Shown: positions 48,875 to 59,474, counted from the first letter of the stretch. The stretch: DNA of 64,000 nucleotides from Acidobacteria bacterium 28-9 (GCA_002050355.1 MWYY01000061.1:1-64000); one strand, 5' to 3'. Notes: generated by a model from the sequence alone, not told the origin. Made by a program: numbers and translations.

Positions 48875-51800
48875 ATGAAAAATAACTTAAAAATTTTTGC
48901 GGTTGCGCTCTTTGCGATTTGCTCTTTGCTTTTCGCGACTGCTGCAATGGCACAAACTAATACAACAGGTAGTATCGAAGGCACGGTTAAGGATATTAAC
49001 GGCGCGGGCGTTCCTAATATAACGATTACCGTCAGCGGCGGAAATTTGATTCGCCCCGTAACCACAACTTCGGACAGTGAAGGCAATTATCGTTTATCGC
49101 AAGTTCCTCCGGGTTCATACACATTGACGGCTGCCGGTGGCACTGGATTTAGTGATTTTTCTCAGGAAAATGTCGAAGTAAATCTTTCCCGCACAACGTC
49201 TTCCGATGTTACTTTGACCGTCAGAGGTTCAACCACTACGGTTGACATCAATGCGGGTGGAGCCGAAGTTGACGTAACCGACAACACGGCTGGAACAAAC
49301 ATTTCAACCGAATTCTTTTCAAGAATTCCGACTTCGAGAACAGTTCAAGGGCTTTATACAATCGCTCCGACAGTTACTCGTTCAGGTTTGCGCGACGCTT
49401 CCGGTAGAGACCGCGACCCGTCGGTTGCCGGTTCTTCCGGTCCTGAAAATAACTACATTCTCGACGGCGTTACGACGACCGACCCCGCATTTGGCGGTTC
49501 GGGCGCGAACCTGCCGTTTGAATTTGTTCAGGAAGTTGAAATCAAAACCGGTGCTTACGGCGCTGACCAGGGTCTCTCGACCGGCGGTATTTTCAACGTT
49601 ATTACAAAATCCGGCGGGAACGATTTTCACGGCGATGTATTCGGTTTTTTCAGCAACAAAAGCTTAGTTCGCGCAACTAAAAATTTCTCGAACATCGGAG
49701 CTGCTCCGAACGGTTTTTCGGAAGTTGATGCCGGAGTCGATATCAGCGGTCCGATTATCAAAAACAGATTGACGTTTTTTGCGGCTTTCAACCCGCAATA
49801 TCGTACAAATTTTTTAACTACACAAACACTTCGCCAAGATGTAGAAAGCAAAATCAGAACTCCGTTTTATGCAGGTAAACTCACTTATCTAATTAACAAC
49901 AGTAATACTTTCACCTTCTCAACTTTTGGTGATTTCACCACACAAAAGGGATTTTTATTCGGTAATTCGGGTTTCGGCGCCAACCCGGAAAGTTTCCAGG
50001 GAACTGTTGAAACGGGTGGTGCAAATTATGCTCTCCGCTTAAACTCGGCTTTCAACCAAAATATGATTGGCGAATTTTCTTTCGGTCTGCACCGTCAGCG
50101 CAACAATGTTATTCCTGCAGAATCACAATTAGGCACATCATTGGTTACCGATAACTTTGCCGTTCTTAATGCCAACGGAACAGTTGCCAACGTAACTTCA
50201 ACCGGAGTCGCAGGTCCGACCTCAACCGGATTTGTTGATTTTGTTTTCGCTCCGGGCGGCTCTCTGCAAAGAGGTTTTGTTCGTAACGGCTTCGGATTGT
50301 TTTCAGACCAAAAACGCAACCGTTTTGAATTTGCTGCCAAACTTCAAAGTATTTATAAAGAGCATACTTTCAAATACGGTTTTGAGTATTTCCAAAACAA
50401 ATACATTATTGACCAGCGTTCGACCGGACCAAGCGGGATTTTTGGTAATCCGCTCGGTGTTGGATTTCGTAACGGTAGCGATGCTGATAACAGAAATGTC
50501 AGCGGTTATCGTGTAACAAACAATTTTAGTGTCTGTACAACAAGAGGCACGGTAATTACTTGTCCGAGTCAGACAGCTGTTAATATCCTGACTGCGGCGT
50601 CAACGGCAGGAAGATTACCGACCGGATTTACTCTAAACACTACTCCGACCACAATCACGACTGCAGAGGCTAATAGCAATCCGTTTTTGGTTCGCCAAAC
50701 AACACGTGTTCGTGATTTTAAATTGAATGCGGATACGCAAACTAATGTCGAAAGTTTTTATTTTCAGGATGATTGGAAAGTAATTCCGACTCTGCAATTT
50801 AACATTGGCGTTCGTTGGGATTTACAACAGGCTAAAGGAAACGGTGGAGTTACTTATCTGAAACTTAACAATTTGTTTGATACCCTCCAGCCGCGCCTCG
50901 GTGTAATTTATGATTTCACCGGCAAAGGACGAGGAAAAATTTACGCAAACTATGCACGTTACGTTGAAACCCCGATTCCATTGGATGTAAACGTACGCGC
51001 CGGAAGCGAAAACAGCCAAACCGACAGAAACTTTAATGCTAATACCTTAAATGCTCCTATCGGATCAACCGTAGCCAGCGGATTTGACACTCGCAATTTG
51101 GGTGCTGAGATAACTCCGATTGATGCAGGTTTGAAACCGCAAACGGTTAATGAGTTCAACCTGGGTACAGAATTCGAAATCGGCAGAAACTTTGCTTTCG
51201 GTGTTCGTGGAATTTACCGCGCTCAAGGTTCTGTTATCGAAGACGGTTCTTTTGACGACGGAGATCACTACTTCTTATTTAACCCGGGCGAAATTCGTCC
51301 AGGAAATAATACAACAGAAGAACAGGCTTGTAATAACCCTGATATCGGCTGTTTTGGTCGCGCCCGTCGTTTCTACCGCGCGCTTGAATTTACGCTCAAC
51401 CGACGTTTTGCTAACAATTATCAGTTTACAACGTCGTATGTTTATTCAAGCTTGATTGGTAACTACGAAGGTTTGTTCCGCAACGATAACGGGCAATCAG
51501 ACCCGAACATCACTTCTTTGTTCGATTTGGTTAGCTTGTTGGCGGGCACCTACGGACGTCTGCCGAATGACCGACCGCATCAATTCAAGTTTAACGGCAG
51601 TTACGAAACACCGTTCAAACTTATTGTATCGGGCAATTTTTACGCTCAATCGGGAATTCCGTTTAGCCAATTAGTTCCGCATCCGGTTTATGGTAACAAT
51701 GAAGGATTTGGCGTTCAGCGTGGAACCGCTATTATTCCTACGCCGACTGTTACAACCGGAATCGGCGGTCTTTCAGGCGCAGTCGGTTCAAGTCGCACGC

Positions 51801-52045
51801 CGTTTACCCACAACCTTGATTTAGGCGCAATTTACCCGATTGTCTTTAGCGAAAATAAACAACTTCGCCTGTCGGTAGATTGGTTTAACGTACTGAACAC
51901 GCAGCGTGCCGTTACTTTAGACCAAACCTTTAGTCTCAACAGTGGTATAACTGGTGTGGCACCGATTGTTAATCCGTTCTACGGACTTGGAAGTATTTTC
52001 CAATCACCGTCTTCTATTAGATTCGGTGCAAAATTTAGTTTCTAA
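48875..52045 (+). CDS. TonB-dependent receptor with carboxypeptidase-regulatory-like N-terminal domain (Oar-like)
   Basis: GSIEGTVKDINGAGVPNITITVSG, plug-like NNYILDGVTTTDP, C-terminal SSIRFGAKFSF. Confidence 0.92.
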   Translation: MKNNLKIFAVALFAICSLLFATAAMAQTNTTGSIEGTVKDINGAGVPNITITVSGGNLIRPVTTTSDSEGNYRLSQVPPGSYTLTAAGGTGFSDFSQENVEVNLSRTTSSDVTLTVRGSTTTVDINAGGAEVDVTDNTAGTNISTEFFSRIPTSRTVQGLYTIAPTVTRSGLRDASGRDRDPSVAGSSGPENNYILDGVTTTDPAFGGSGANLPFEFVQEVEIKTGAYGADQGLSTGGIFNVITKSGGNDFHGDVFGFFSNKSLVRATKNFSNIGAAPNGFSEVDAGVDISGPIIKNRLTFFAAFNPQYRTNFLTTQTLRQDVESKIRTPFYAGKLTYLINNSNTFTFSTFGDFTTQKGFLFGNSGFGANPESFQGTVETGGANYALRLNSAFNQNMIGEFSFGLHRQRNNVIPAESQLGTSLVTDNFAVLNANGTVANVTSTGVAGPTSTGFVDFVFAPGGSLQRGFVRNGFGLFSDQKRNRFEFAAKLQSIYKEHTFKYGFEYFQNKYIIDQRSTGPSGIFGNPLGVGFRNGSDADNRNVSGYRVTNNFSVCTTRGTVITCPSQTAVNILTAASTAGRLPTGFTLNTTPTTITTAEANSNPFLVRQTTRVRDFKLNADTQTNVESFYFQDDWKVIPTLQFNIGVRWDLQQAKGNGGVTYLKLNNLFDTLQPRLGVIYDFTGKGRGKIYANYARYVETPIPLDVNVRAGSENSQTDRNFNANTLNAPIGSTVASGFDTRNLGAEITPIDAGLKPQTVNEFNLGTEFEIGRNFAFGVRGIYRAQGSVIEDGSFDDGDHYFLFNPGEIRPGNNTTEEQACNNPDIGCFGRARRFYRALEFTLNRRFANNYQFTTSYVYSSLIGNYEGLFRNDNGQSDPNITSLFDLVSLLAGTYGRLPNDRPHQFKFNGSYETPFKLIVSGNFYAQSGIPFSQLVPHPVYGNNEGFGVQRGTAIIPTPTVTTGIGGLSGAVGSSRTPFTHNLDLGAIYPIVFSENKQLRLSVDWFNVLNTQRAVTLDQTFSLNSGITGVAPIVNPFYGLGSIFQSPSSIRFGAKFSF

Positions 52046-52078
52046 TTTATAGAATAAAATTTAGTAGTTAGAAACCTT

Positions 52079-52110
52079 AAAGGGGAGAATTTTTCTCCCC
52101 TTTTTTATTT
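52079..52110 (+). terminator. intrinsic terminator
   Basis: AAAGGGGAGAATTTTTCTCCCCTTTTTT. Confidence 0.9.
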
Positions 52111-52168
52111 GTTTGGCAAGATATTTTTGATAAACTGTTTATAAATTTTTTCCGGAGGAATTTGGTAT

Positions 52169-53239
52169 ATGCTGAGTAAAGCGGTTCGCTGTTTTTGTTT
52201 TCTATTGCTGGTTGCCGGCGTTACTTTCATTTTTTTGGAAACGTCTGTTTATGCTCAAATGGGTAGAAATTCTTCCGGTACGGGTGGAAAGCATACAATT
52301 CAAGGCAATATATTTATGCCGAGCGGAATACGTATTGATGCTTCCATTAATGTAAAACTTGAAAGTACGTCTTACTCATCTTTGTCAGTTGTTGCCGACA
52401 GAAACGGCGGTTTTTCATTTTCAAATCTTGTACCCGGCAGCTATACGATTGTAATTGACGCGGGCGAAAATTTTGAGACGACAAGAGAACCTGTCTATAT
52501 AGATGATACTTCAAATCCGGCTGCAAGGGCAGACCCGACTTCTTCGGTGATAAGAATACCGGAATCTCCGAGAACGGTTAGAGTTCCTATTTATCTGCAG
52601 CTGAAAAGAAACGCTCCGGTTGATAATAGAATCTTGAATGCAAAATTGGCAGGCGTTCCCAAAGACGCGCTCAAGCATTATGAGATAGCTCTCCAATACA
52701 TCCAAGGCAAGAAAATTGAAGCAGCCGTCAGCGAACTAAAGCAGGCAATTGCAATTTTCCCACAGTTTTCAATCGCTCTTGCACAACTGGGCAGGCAATA
52801 TCTCAAACTCGGAAAACTCGACGAAGCAGCGAGTGTGTTGCGTTCATCAATCGGAATTGACGCGACAAATTTTGACGCAAAACTCGATTACGGTATCGCG
52901 CTGCTCAATAAAAAGGAAATCCAGGATGCCGAAAAACAATTGAAAGATGCGACGCTGATAAATACCAACGCCGTAACACCGCATTATTATTTAGGACTTG
53001 TTTTTATTCAAAAGCAAAATTTGGACGAAGCGCAGAAAGAGTTGGAACTTGGCAAACAATTGGCGGGCAGCAAAGGTTACCCACAGATTCACAAACTGTT
53101 AAGCGGAATTTATTGGGAAAAGAAACAATATAAATTAGCGGCGGACGAACTGGAGAAATACTTACAGCTTTTGCCAAACAGTCAGGACGCTGAAACGATT
53201 CGTCAGGTAATAAAAGATTTGCGAAGCAGACAAAAGTAA
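52169..53239 (+). CDS. carboxypeptidase-regulatory-like domain plus TPR protein, exported
   Basis: signal peptide; NGGFSFSNLVPGSYTIVIDAG; TPR repeats. Confidence 0.85.
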   Translation: MLSKAVRCFCFLLLVAGVTFIFLETSVYAQMGRNSSGTGGKHTIQGNIFMPSGIRIDASINVKLESTSYSSLSVVADRNGGFSFSNLVPGSYTIVIDAGENFETTREPVYIDDTSNPAARADPTSSVIRIPESPRTVRVPIYLQLKRNAPVDNRILNAKLAGVPKDALKHYEIALQYIQGKKIEAAVSELKQAIAIFPQFSIALAQLGRQYLKLGKLDEAASVLRSSIGIDATNFDAKLDYGIALLNKKEIQDAEKQLKDATLINTNAVTPHYYLGLVFIQKQNLDEAQKELELGKQLAGSKGYPQIHKLLSGIYWEKKQYKLAADELEKYLQLLPNSQDAETIRQVIKDLRSRQK

Positions 53240-53247
53240 TAATAAAT

Positions 53248-54036
53248 TTAGATTATCTCTAAACTCAAGCCATCTCTGGCTTCGATAACCTCGCAAAAAG
53301 GCGAAAATTTAGCGACCTCTATTCGGAAATCTATCGCGTCCCATTCCGGATAGAGATGTGTCAATATCATTCGTTTCGGTTTAGCGTAGCGCGCAAGATG
53401 CATCGCTTCAATAAGTTCGAGATGTGTTTCAACCGGCTTGGTTTTAAAAAAGGAACATTCCATAACGAGTAAATCGACACTACCCGCAAAACTTCCCAAA
53501 CTTTTATCGAAACCTGTATCCGATGTGTACACAAATGTTTTGTCGTCCACGTCTCGAATATGAATCGCCAGGCTTTCGAGGGTGTGCGGCGTATCTAGCG
53601 CCACGGCTTTGATTTGCGGCAGAATCTCAAATTTTTCAAGCGGTTCGACTTCGATAATTTCTACCGGAAAAGGCTGTTTTAATAAATCGTAATCATTTGT
53701 TTTATCGAACGAATCAATTAAATTTTTCAAGCCTTTTGCGCCGAAGATTCGCAAAGGTTTTTTTCTGTTCTGTGTTTGCGGAGCGTATTTTGTGCCGAAC
53801 AGAAACGGTGCGACGCCGCCGCAGTGGTCGAGATGAAAATGCGAAATCCAGACGGCGTCCAGATTCGCCCAATCGAGATTTTCCTGCGCCATTCGATGAA
53901 CCGCCGAAGCCGAACAATCCAGCAATATAGAGCCGCCTGAAGTTTCCAGCCAAAAACCCGAAGAGCTTCTCTGCGCGTGCGGTATGGCAGTTCCCGAACC
54001 TAAAACAATAAATTTCATACGTTTATCATTTAACAT
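53248..54036 (-). CDS. MBL-fold metallohydrolase (RNase Z-like)
   Basis: ISHFHLDHCGGVAPFLFG; VLGSGTAIPHAQRSSSGF. Confidence 0.9.
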   Translation of the reverse strand: MLNDKRMKFIVLGSGTAIPHAQRSSSGFWLETSGGSILLDCSASAVHRMAQENLDWANLDAVWISHFHLDHCGGVAPFLFGTKYAPQTQNRKKPLRIFGAKGLKNLIDSFDKTNDYDLLKQPFPVEIIEVEPLEKFEILPQIKAVALDTPHTLESLAIHIRDVDDKTFVYTSDTGFDKSLGSFAGSVDLLVMECSFFKTKPVETHLELIEAMHLARYAKPKRMILTHLYPEWDAIDFRIEVAKFSPFCEVIEARDGLSLEII

Positions 54037-54094
54037 TTATCGGTTATCATCAAGTATAAAATTACTGATAAATGGTAAATGGTAAATGATAAAT
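54020..54094. repeat. heptanucleotide inverted repeat TAAATGG/TAAATGA
   Basis: TTTATCATTTAACATTTATC ... GATAAATGGTAAATGGTAAATGATAAATG. Confidence 0.75.
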
Positions 54095-54820
54095 GTTGAC
54101 GTTTTGGCAATTTTCGCACACCCGGACGACGTGGAATTAACCGTCGGCGGAACGCTTTTGAAGATGAAGTCTTTAGGCTACAAAGCCGGCGCGCTCGACG
54201 TAACGCGAGGCGAGATGGGAACGCGCGGAACGATTGAAATACGAGCCGAAGAAGCAAATGAAGCGGCAAGAATATTAAAATTAGATGTACGCGAAAATCT
54301 CGAACTACCCGACGGTCACGTTTGGGTAACTGAGGAGACGCGCGCGCAACTTGTGCGCGTTCTGCGCCGTTTGAAACCGAAAATTCTGCTCACGCATCAA
54401 ATTGACGACCCGCATCCGGACCACAATCATATCGCTCAGCTCGTCCGCGAATCGGCGCGTCTCGCTTCAATGCAAAAATACGATTTTGATTTCGGGCAAG
54501 AGCGAATAAATGCGCCGATTGTGGCGCATAATATTTTTTCGCAGCGCGTTACGCCGTCGTTTATTGTTGACGTTTCGGATTTTCTCGACGAAAAAACCGA
54601 AGCTATTCGCGCGCATCGCTCGCAATTTTACAATCCTAACTCAAACGAACTCGAAACTCGTCTGACAGGTAAGGACTTTTTGGATGAACTTGAAAATCGC
54701 TCGCGCTATTTCGGCTCTTTAATCGGTGTTGCGGCGGGCGAACCGTTTTTTGTGCGCGAGGCTTTGAACGTTGAAGACCCGATTGAACTTTTAACCCGTC
54801 CGATGAATCTTTATTCGTAA
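54086..54820 (+). CDS. bshB1: bacillithiol biosynthesis deacetylase (PIG-L family)
   Basis: VLAIFAHPDDVELTVGGTL, THQIDDPHPDHNHIAQLV, PSFIVDVSDFLDEKTEAIRAHRSQF. Confidence 0.9.
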   Translation: MINVDVLAIFAHPDDVELTVGGTLLKMKSLGYKAGALDVTRGEMGTRGTIEIRAEEANEAARILKLDVRENLELPDGHVWVTEETRAQLVRVLRRLKPKILLTHQIDDPHPDHNHIAQLVRESARLASMQKYDFDFGQERINAPIVAHNIFSQRVTPSFIVDVSDFLDEKTEAIRAHRSQFYNPNSNELETRLTGKDFLDELENRSRYFGSLIGVAAGEPFFVREALNVEDPIELLTRPMNLYS

Positions 54821-55474
54821 TTTAAGCGTTATGAAAATAAAACGCACGACAATTTTGTGTTTAGTTTTCTATATCTCTTTGCTCAAAATTTCTTTTGCCG
54901 TTCTAATTCCATGATAAAACGCTTCTTCAAATAGTGCGATGCCGCTCAAATCCGAATGCGCGAAATGTATATTTCTAAAAGGTTTTTGCGCTTCGTGTCG
55001 CGCGCCGTTCCACAAAAAGTTTGCGCGCGGCGAAATCATAGCGTGTCCCCAGCGCATCACGTCAATGCGCGTCGTCAGTTGTCGAATATCTTTGTGCGCC
55101 AACGACAAATCAGACAAAACAACGTCGGCAATATCGCGCCAGCCGAGACCGAAAAGTTTTGCGCGTCCGTCCGGCGCTGCCGAACACATCGGAAAATAAT
55201 ACGTCAAAACCGTCTGCCCGTAATCGATTCCTTTCTGGTGCGTTGCGTTAACGTAACCTAAGCTGGGACTTTCATACAAAACGTTGTCCCAAGCGAGCGG
55301 AAAATCTTTTGCAAATTGATTTTTCGGACGGTCTTTCAAAAAAAGATTAGCGACAAACCAGGCGTTGTGTTCAAATTCTTTGACAAAGGCGGGCAGGTTT
55401 TGCCGAAAATCACGAATCAAATATTTGCTTGTAAAAATCGGCGCGGCAAAAATTACTTTTTCGCAATGCAGCCC

Positions 55475-56153
55475 GCGCACTTCGTTTGCTTCCGTGTTCA
55501 AATAAATAACGTCAACGCCTTTTTCGTTCGGAATTATTTCGAGCGCGATTGTTTTAAGACGGGTTTTGTTACGAATTTTTTCGTGCAAATAATTAACAAA
55601 TCTGCCGTTGCCTTCGGGAAAAGTGATAAACTGCTGCGATTCTTCTCCCGAGCTGCGAACACGCGAGCAAAAATAAAAAAGTCCAGCCCACGCCGAAGTT
55701 TGTCCGAGCCGCAAGCCGTAATCGTCGCGGCAAGCGTAATCGCAATACCAAAAAAGTCGGTCGGATGTAAAACCCTTTTTTCGTAACCAATCGGCAAACG
55801 AAATTTTGTCTAAATCGGTAGCTTCAGCGTCGGTTGAACAATCGGCAATCGGCAAAACAAATGCACGCCTTCCGCGTGTGTCGCGCCAATTCACCCAAAA
55901 ATCAATTGCTTTTTGAAACTCGCTCAACTGCTGCAAATCATCTTCGTTTGCGCCGGCACGAAGATATAAACCTTCGTACCAGCGACCTTTGTAAAAAACA
56001 CGCTCTTCCGGTTCGCGGCAAAGAAATTGCTCGGCAACTATAATCTCGCCGTTTTGATTTCTGCCCTCGGTCAAATTCATTTCATCGAGCAACGCAATCA
56101 ATTCGGCGTTTTCTTTAAACGGCACGGGCAAATAATGCGCACCCCACGGATAA
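55475..56153. repeat. 679-bp tandem direct repeat, copy 1
   Basis: starts GCGCACTTCGTTTGCTTCC, ends CCCCACGGATAA; matches copy 2 at constant offset 679. Confidence 0.95.
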
Positions 56154-56832
56154 GCGCACTTCGTTTGCTTCCGTGTTCAAATAAATAACGTCAACGCCTT
56201 TTTCGTTCGGAATTATTTCGAGCGCGATTGTTTTAAGACGGGTTTTGTTACGAATTTTTTCGTGCAAATAATTAACAAATCTGCCGTTGCCTTCGGGAAA
56301 AGTGATAAACTGCTGCGATTCTTCTCCCGAGCTGCGAACACGCGAGCAAAAATAAAAAAGTCCAGCCCACGCCGAAGTTTGTCCGAGCCGCAAGCCGTAA
56401 TCGTCGCGGCAAGCGTAATCGCAATACCAAAAAAGTCGGTCGGATGTAAAACCCTTTTTTCGTAACCAATCGGCAAACGAAATTTTGTCTAAATCGGTAG
56501 CTTCAGCGTCGGTTGAACAATCGGCAATCGGCAAAACAAATGCACGCCTTCCGCGTGTGTCGCGCCAATTCACCCAAAAATCAATTGCTTTTTGAAACTC
56601 GCTCAACTGCTGCAAATCATCTTCGTTTGCGCCGGCACGAAGATATAAACCTTCGTACCAGCGACCTTTGTAAAAAACACGCTCTTCCGGTTCGCGGCAA
56701 AGAAATTGCTCGGCAACTATAATCTCGCCGTTTTGATTTCTGCCCTCGGTCAAATTCATTTCATCGAGCAACGCAATCAATTCGGCGTTTTCTTTAAACG
56801 GCACGGGCAAATAATGCGCACCCCACGGATAA
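56154..56832. repeat. 679-bp tandem direct repeat, copy 2
   Basis: identical translated segments (87-aa and 69-aa shadow ORFs repeated exactly at +679). Confidence 0.95.
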
Positions 56833-57169
56833 CTGGTAAAATTGTCAGCACCGCTCCGCGCCGTCCCGCCGATTGCCGCTTCTAATTCCAGAAGAACAAA
56901 ATCGCTAAAATTTTCTTTTTGCAGCTTCCAAGCCGAACTCAAACCTGCCGCGCCGCCGCCGACAATTGCAACTTTTGTGTTTTCCCAATTGTTTGCCGAA
57001 ACTTCGACATTTCTGTTTTCGCGCAGGATGTGTCCGACTTGAGCATTTGCGCCAACAATATCTCCGTCGGGAAATTCATTTGCAGAGTCTGATTTACAAG
57101 CCGCGAGAGCAAACGGCAAGCCTAAAAAAGCGGATAAGATTTCGCGTCGCGTAAACTTGGACATTCGTT

Positions 57170-57634
57170 TTAGAGCGTAATTTCATCGAGAATTAAAATT
57201 TTTACTTCCGTAACTTTGCGCAAATTTTTGTCATTGCAAAGAAAAGCCTCACAACCGTTTTCTAAAGCAACTGCAATTTGTAAAGCGTCCGGCGTTCGCA
57301 AGTTATATTTTGCGCGAAGTTCGGCAGCAGTTTCGGCGACCGAAGAATTGATTGGATTAGTGTAAAAGTTCGGGCTGTTTTGTAGAATCTCGCGGTAATG
57401 CTGTTGCAGGTTGATGTTTTTGTTGCAGATTGGATGAACTAAAACTTCGCAAAGTGTAATTACGGAAGTTACTCCCGCGATATTTCCGCTTTCGATGCGC
57501 TCGAAAATTGCCGTAACAACCGCATCGTAAGTTGGATTTGTTTCGACAAAATAAATAATCGACGCCGTATCAAAACCAATTGAAGAGATATTTCGAAACG
57601 CTTCTTCAAGTTGCATTACGGACGATGCTCCCAT
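57170..57634 (-). CDS. PIN-domain toxin (VapC-like)
   Basis: IGFDTASIIYFVETNPTYDAVVTAIFERI, LRTPDALQIAVALENGCEAFLCNDKNLRKV. Confidence 0.88.
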   Translation of the reverse strand: MGASSVMQLEEAFRNISSIGFDTASIIYFVETNPTYDAVVTAIFERIESGNIAGVTSVITLCEVLVHPICNKNINLQQHYREILQNSPNFYTNPINSSVAETAAELRAKYNLRTPDALQIAVALENGCEAFLCNDKNLRKVTEVKILILDEITL

Positions 57635-57873
57635 TCGTTGCGCAGTTCATTGACATATTCGTGCGCGTCGACCTCTTTCCAAATCTCCGCACCTAAACCG
57701 TGAAGTTCCATAATACTTCGCTTCGTTTGCGGCTGGTTTTCTTCTTTACGGTTTGCCAATTCCGCAGCCATTTTTGCAAGAAGTTTTAATTGTTCATCCG
57801 GCGACAACGGCTTGATGTGTTGTTGGTAGATTGCTTCTATATTCGTTTGCATTGCTTTTTTCCTCAAAAACAT
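57616..57873 (-). CDS. VapB-like antitoxin
   Basis: 85 aa, AIYQQHIKPLSPDEQLKLLAKMAAELA; overlaps VapC start by 19 bp. Confidence 0.75.
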   Translation of the reverse strand: MFLRKKAMQTNIEAIYQQHIKPLSPDEQLKLLAKMAAELANRKEENQPQTKRSIMELHGLGAEIWKEVDAHEYVNELRNEWEHRP

Positions 57874-57881
57874 TTTAGCAT

Positions 57882-59402
57882 CTATTCAAATCTACGCCAT
57901 TCGTCTTCGTAATATCTGACAAGTGCTTGATTGTCTAGGCGGTTGATTTCGATTTCTTCATCGGGCAGAGAAGTATCTGCCGTAAAAGCAAAAAGCGAGG
58001 GCATCGTGTCGGTGTTTAAAAATTTCAGCTCGATATTTTCCGGCAATTTTGTCGGCGCCTCAAATGGTTGTAGTTTTGCCAGCGCGTAACCCCAGACGCC
58101 AAAACTCGGAACAGTTGTTTGATACGGTTTGACGGTAAAGCCTGCCGCTTCGAGCGTTTTGATAATGCACCAGAAAGATTTTTGCGCTATTAGTGGCGAC
58201 GTTGTTTGGACGGCGACCGTTGAGCCAGGTTTTAATTTTTGCTTTAAAAGATTGTAAAAGCGTGTTGTGTAAAGTTTGCCCAGAGCGAAATTGTTAGGGT
58301 CGGGGAAATCTACGATTGCCACATCGAAAGGTTCGGTTTCGTTGTCGTCCAGCCAGACGAAAGCGTCTGCGTTTATTACCGAAACTTTCGGGTTGTCGAA
58401 CGAATGTTTGTTCAACTCGCCCAATGCCGAAACGTGTTTTGAGATGCCGGTCATTTCCGGGTCGAGGTCAACGAGTGTTACGTTTTCAATTGACGGATAT
58501 TTCAAAATCTCGCGCAGCGCTAGCCCGTCGCCGCCGCCAAGAACCAGAATTCTTTTCGGATTTGCACCGAATGCGGCAAATGCCGGATGCACAAGTGCTT
58601 CGTGGTAGCGGTATTCGTCAAACGAATTAAATTGCAGATTTCCGTTGAGAAAAAGCGAGTAGCCCGTTTTGCCTTTCGTTACAATGATTCGCTGATACGC
58701 AGAGCTTTTCGCGTAAATTATATTGTCGGCGAAAAGTCCGTCTTCGGCTAAAGAAGTTAAACGGTCGGCTTTGACGAATGCGGTGGCGAGAAGAGCGATA
58801 ATGATAAAACCTTTGACGCGCAGAATCGTAACGTTTTGCTTGATAAGCGGCAGCAAAAGCCACGTTCCCCAAATCCCGACCGCAGCATTCAAAATACCGA
58901 AAAGCAGAGAAGTTCTCGCTAAACCTAAACGCGGCACAAGAAAAAGCGGAAAAAGTAGCGAAGCGACAAGTGCGCCAATATAATCGAAAGCAAGAACGCG
59001 CGAAATCAAATCTTTAAAGTCGAGTTCGTCTTTCAAAATCCGCATCAGCAGCGGAATTTCCAAACCGACAAGCGTGCCGATGCCGAAGACGATGCCGTAA
59101 AGCACAATTGAAAAATAAGAAAGATTGGCGAATGCGAAAAAAAGCAGCGGTGCGGAAAATCCGCCTAAAACAGCGACGGCGAACTCAACATCAATAAATT
59201 TTTCGGCAATACGCTTTTCGATAAAACTGGAAAGATATGAACCGACGCCCATAGCAAACAGGTAAACGCCGATGATAATCGAAAATTGCGTAACCGAATC
59301 GCCCAAAACATAAGACGAAAGCGTTCCCGCAAGTAATTCGTAAATCAAACCGCAAGTAGCAATGACAAAGACGTTTAGAAATAGAAGCGGTGTGCGATTC
59401 AT
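57882..59402 (-). CDS. membrane-embedded spermidine synthase-like (aminopropyltransferase) protein
   Basis: N-terminal multi-TM (LIYELLAGTLSSYVLGDSVTQFSIIIGVYLFAMGVGSYLSS) plus RILVLGGGDGLALREILKYPSIENVTLVDLDPEMT and DVAIVDFPDPNNFALGKLY. Confidence 0.92.
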   Translation of the reverse strand: MNRTPLLFLNVFVIATCGLIYELLAGTLSSYVLGDSVTQFSIIIGVYLFAMGVGSYLSSFIEKRIAEKFIDVEFAVAVLGGFSAPLLFFAFANLSYFSIVLYGIVFGIGTLVGLEIPLLMRILKDELDFKDLISRVLAFDYIGALVASLLFPLFLVPRLGLARTSLLFGILNAAVGIWGTWLLLPLIKQNVTILRVKGFIIIALLATAFVKADRLTSLAEDGLFADNIIYAKSSAYQRIIVTKGKTGYSLFLNGNLQFNSFDEYRYHEALVHPAFAAFGANPKRILVLGGGDGLALREILKYPSIENVTLVDLDPEMTGISKHVSALGELNKHSFDNPKVSVINADAFVWLDDNETEPFDVAIVDFPDPNNFALGKLYTTRFYNLLKQKLKPGSTVAVQTTSPLIAQKSFWCIIKTLEAAGFTVKPYQTTVPSFGVWGYALAKLQPFEAPTKLPENIELKFLNTDTMPSLFAFTADTSLPDEEIEINRLDNQALVRYYEDEWRRFE

Positions 59403-59406
59403 TGCA

Positions 59407-59474
59407 AATGATGAATGATGAATGGTGAATGGTGAATGGTGAATGAAATACAAATTCATCATTCATCATTTATG
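59407..59474. repeat. heptanucleotide inverted repeat GATGAAT/GGTGAAT between DUF350 gene and speE-like gene
   Basis: ATGATGAATGATGAATGGTGAATGGTGAATGGTGAATG ... TTCATCATTCATCATTT. Confidence 0.85.

Larger units (their letters stand above)
54869..57164 (-). pseudogene. Tat-type lipoprotein flavin amine-oxidase-like protein, disrupted by tandem duplication
   Basis: N-terminus MSKFTRREILSAFLGLPFALAACKS (RR motif plus lipobox), VAIVGGGAAGLSSAWKLQ FAD motif. ORFs 56115-57164 and 54869-56131 overlap through a 679-bp duplication; collapsing it gives 539 codons in frame. Confidence 0.88.

Noticed and set aside
55534-56722. Repeated identical small ORFs (87, 69, 65 aa) inside the oxidase duplication
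   Set aside because: Shadow ORFs copied by the 679-bp tandem duplication; not a gene family.
59191-59469. ORF with MMNDEFVFHSPFTIHHSSFI start
   Set aside because: Translation of the heptamer repeat plus the wrong frame of the speE-like gene.
59407-59474. Possible CRISPR-like array
   Set aside because: 7-bp period, no spacers, inverted partner arm; it is a heptanucleotide repeat.
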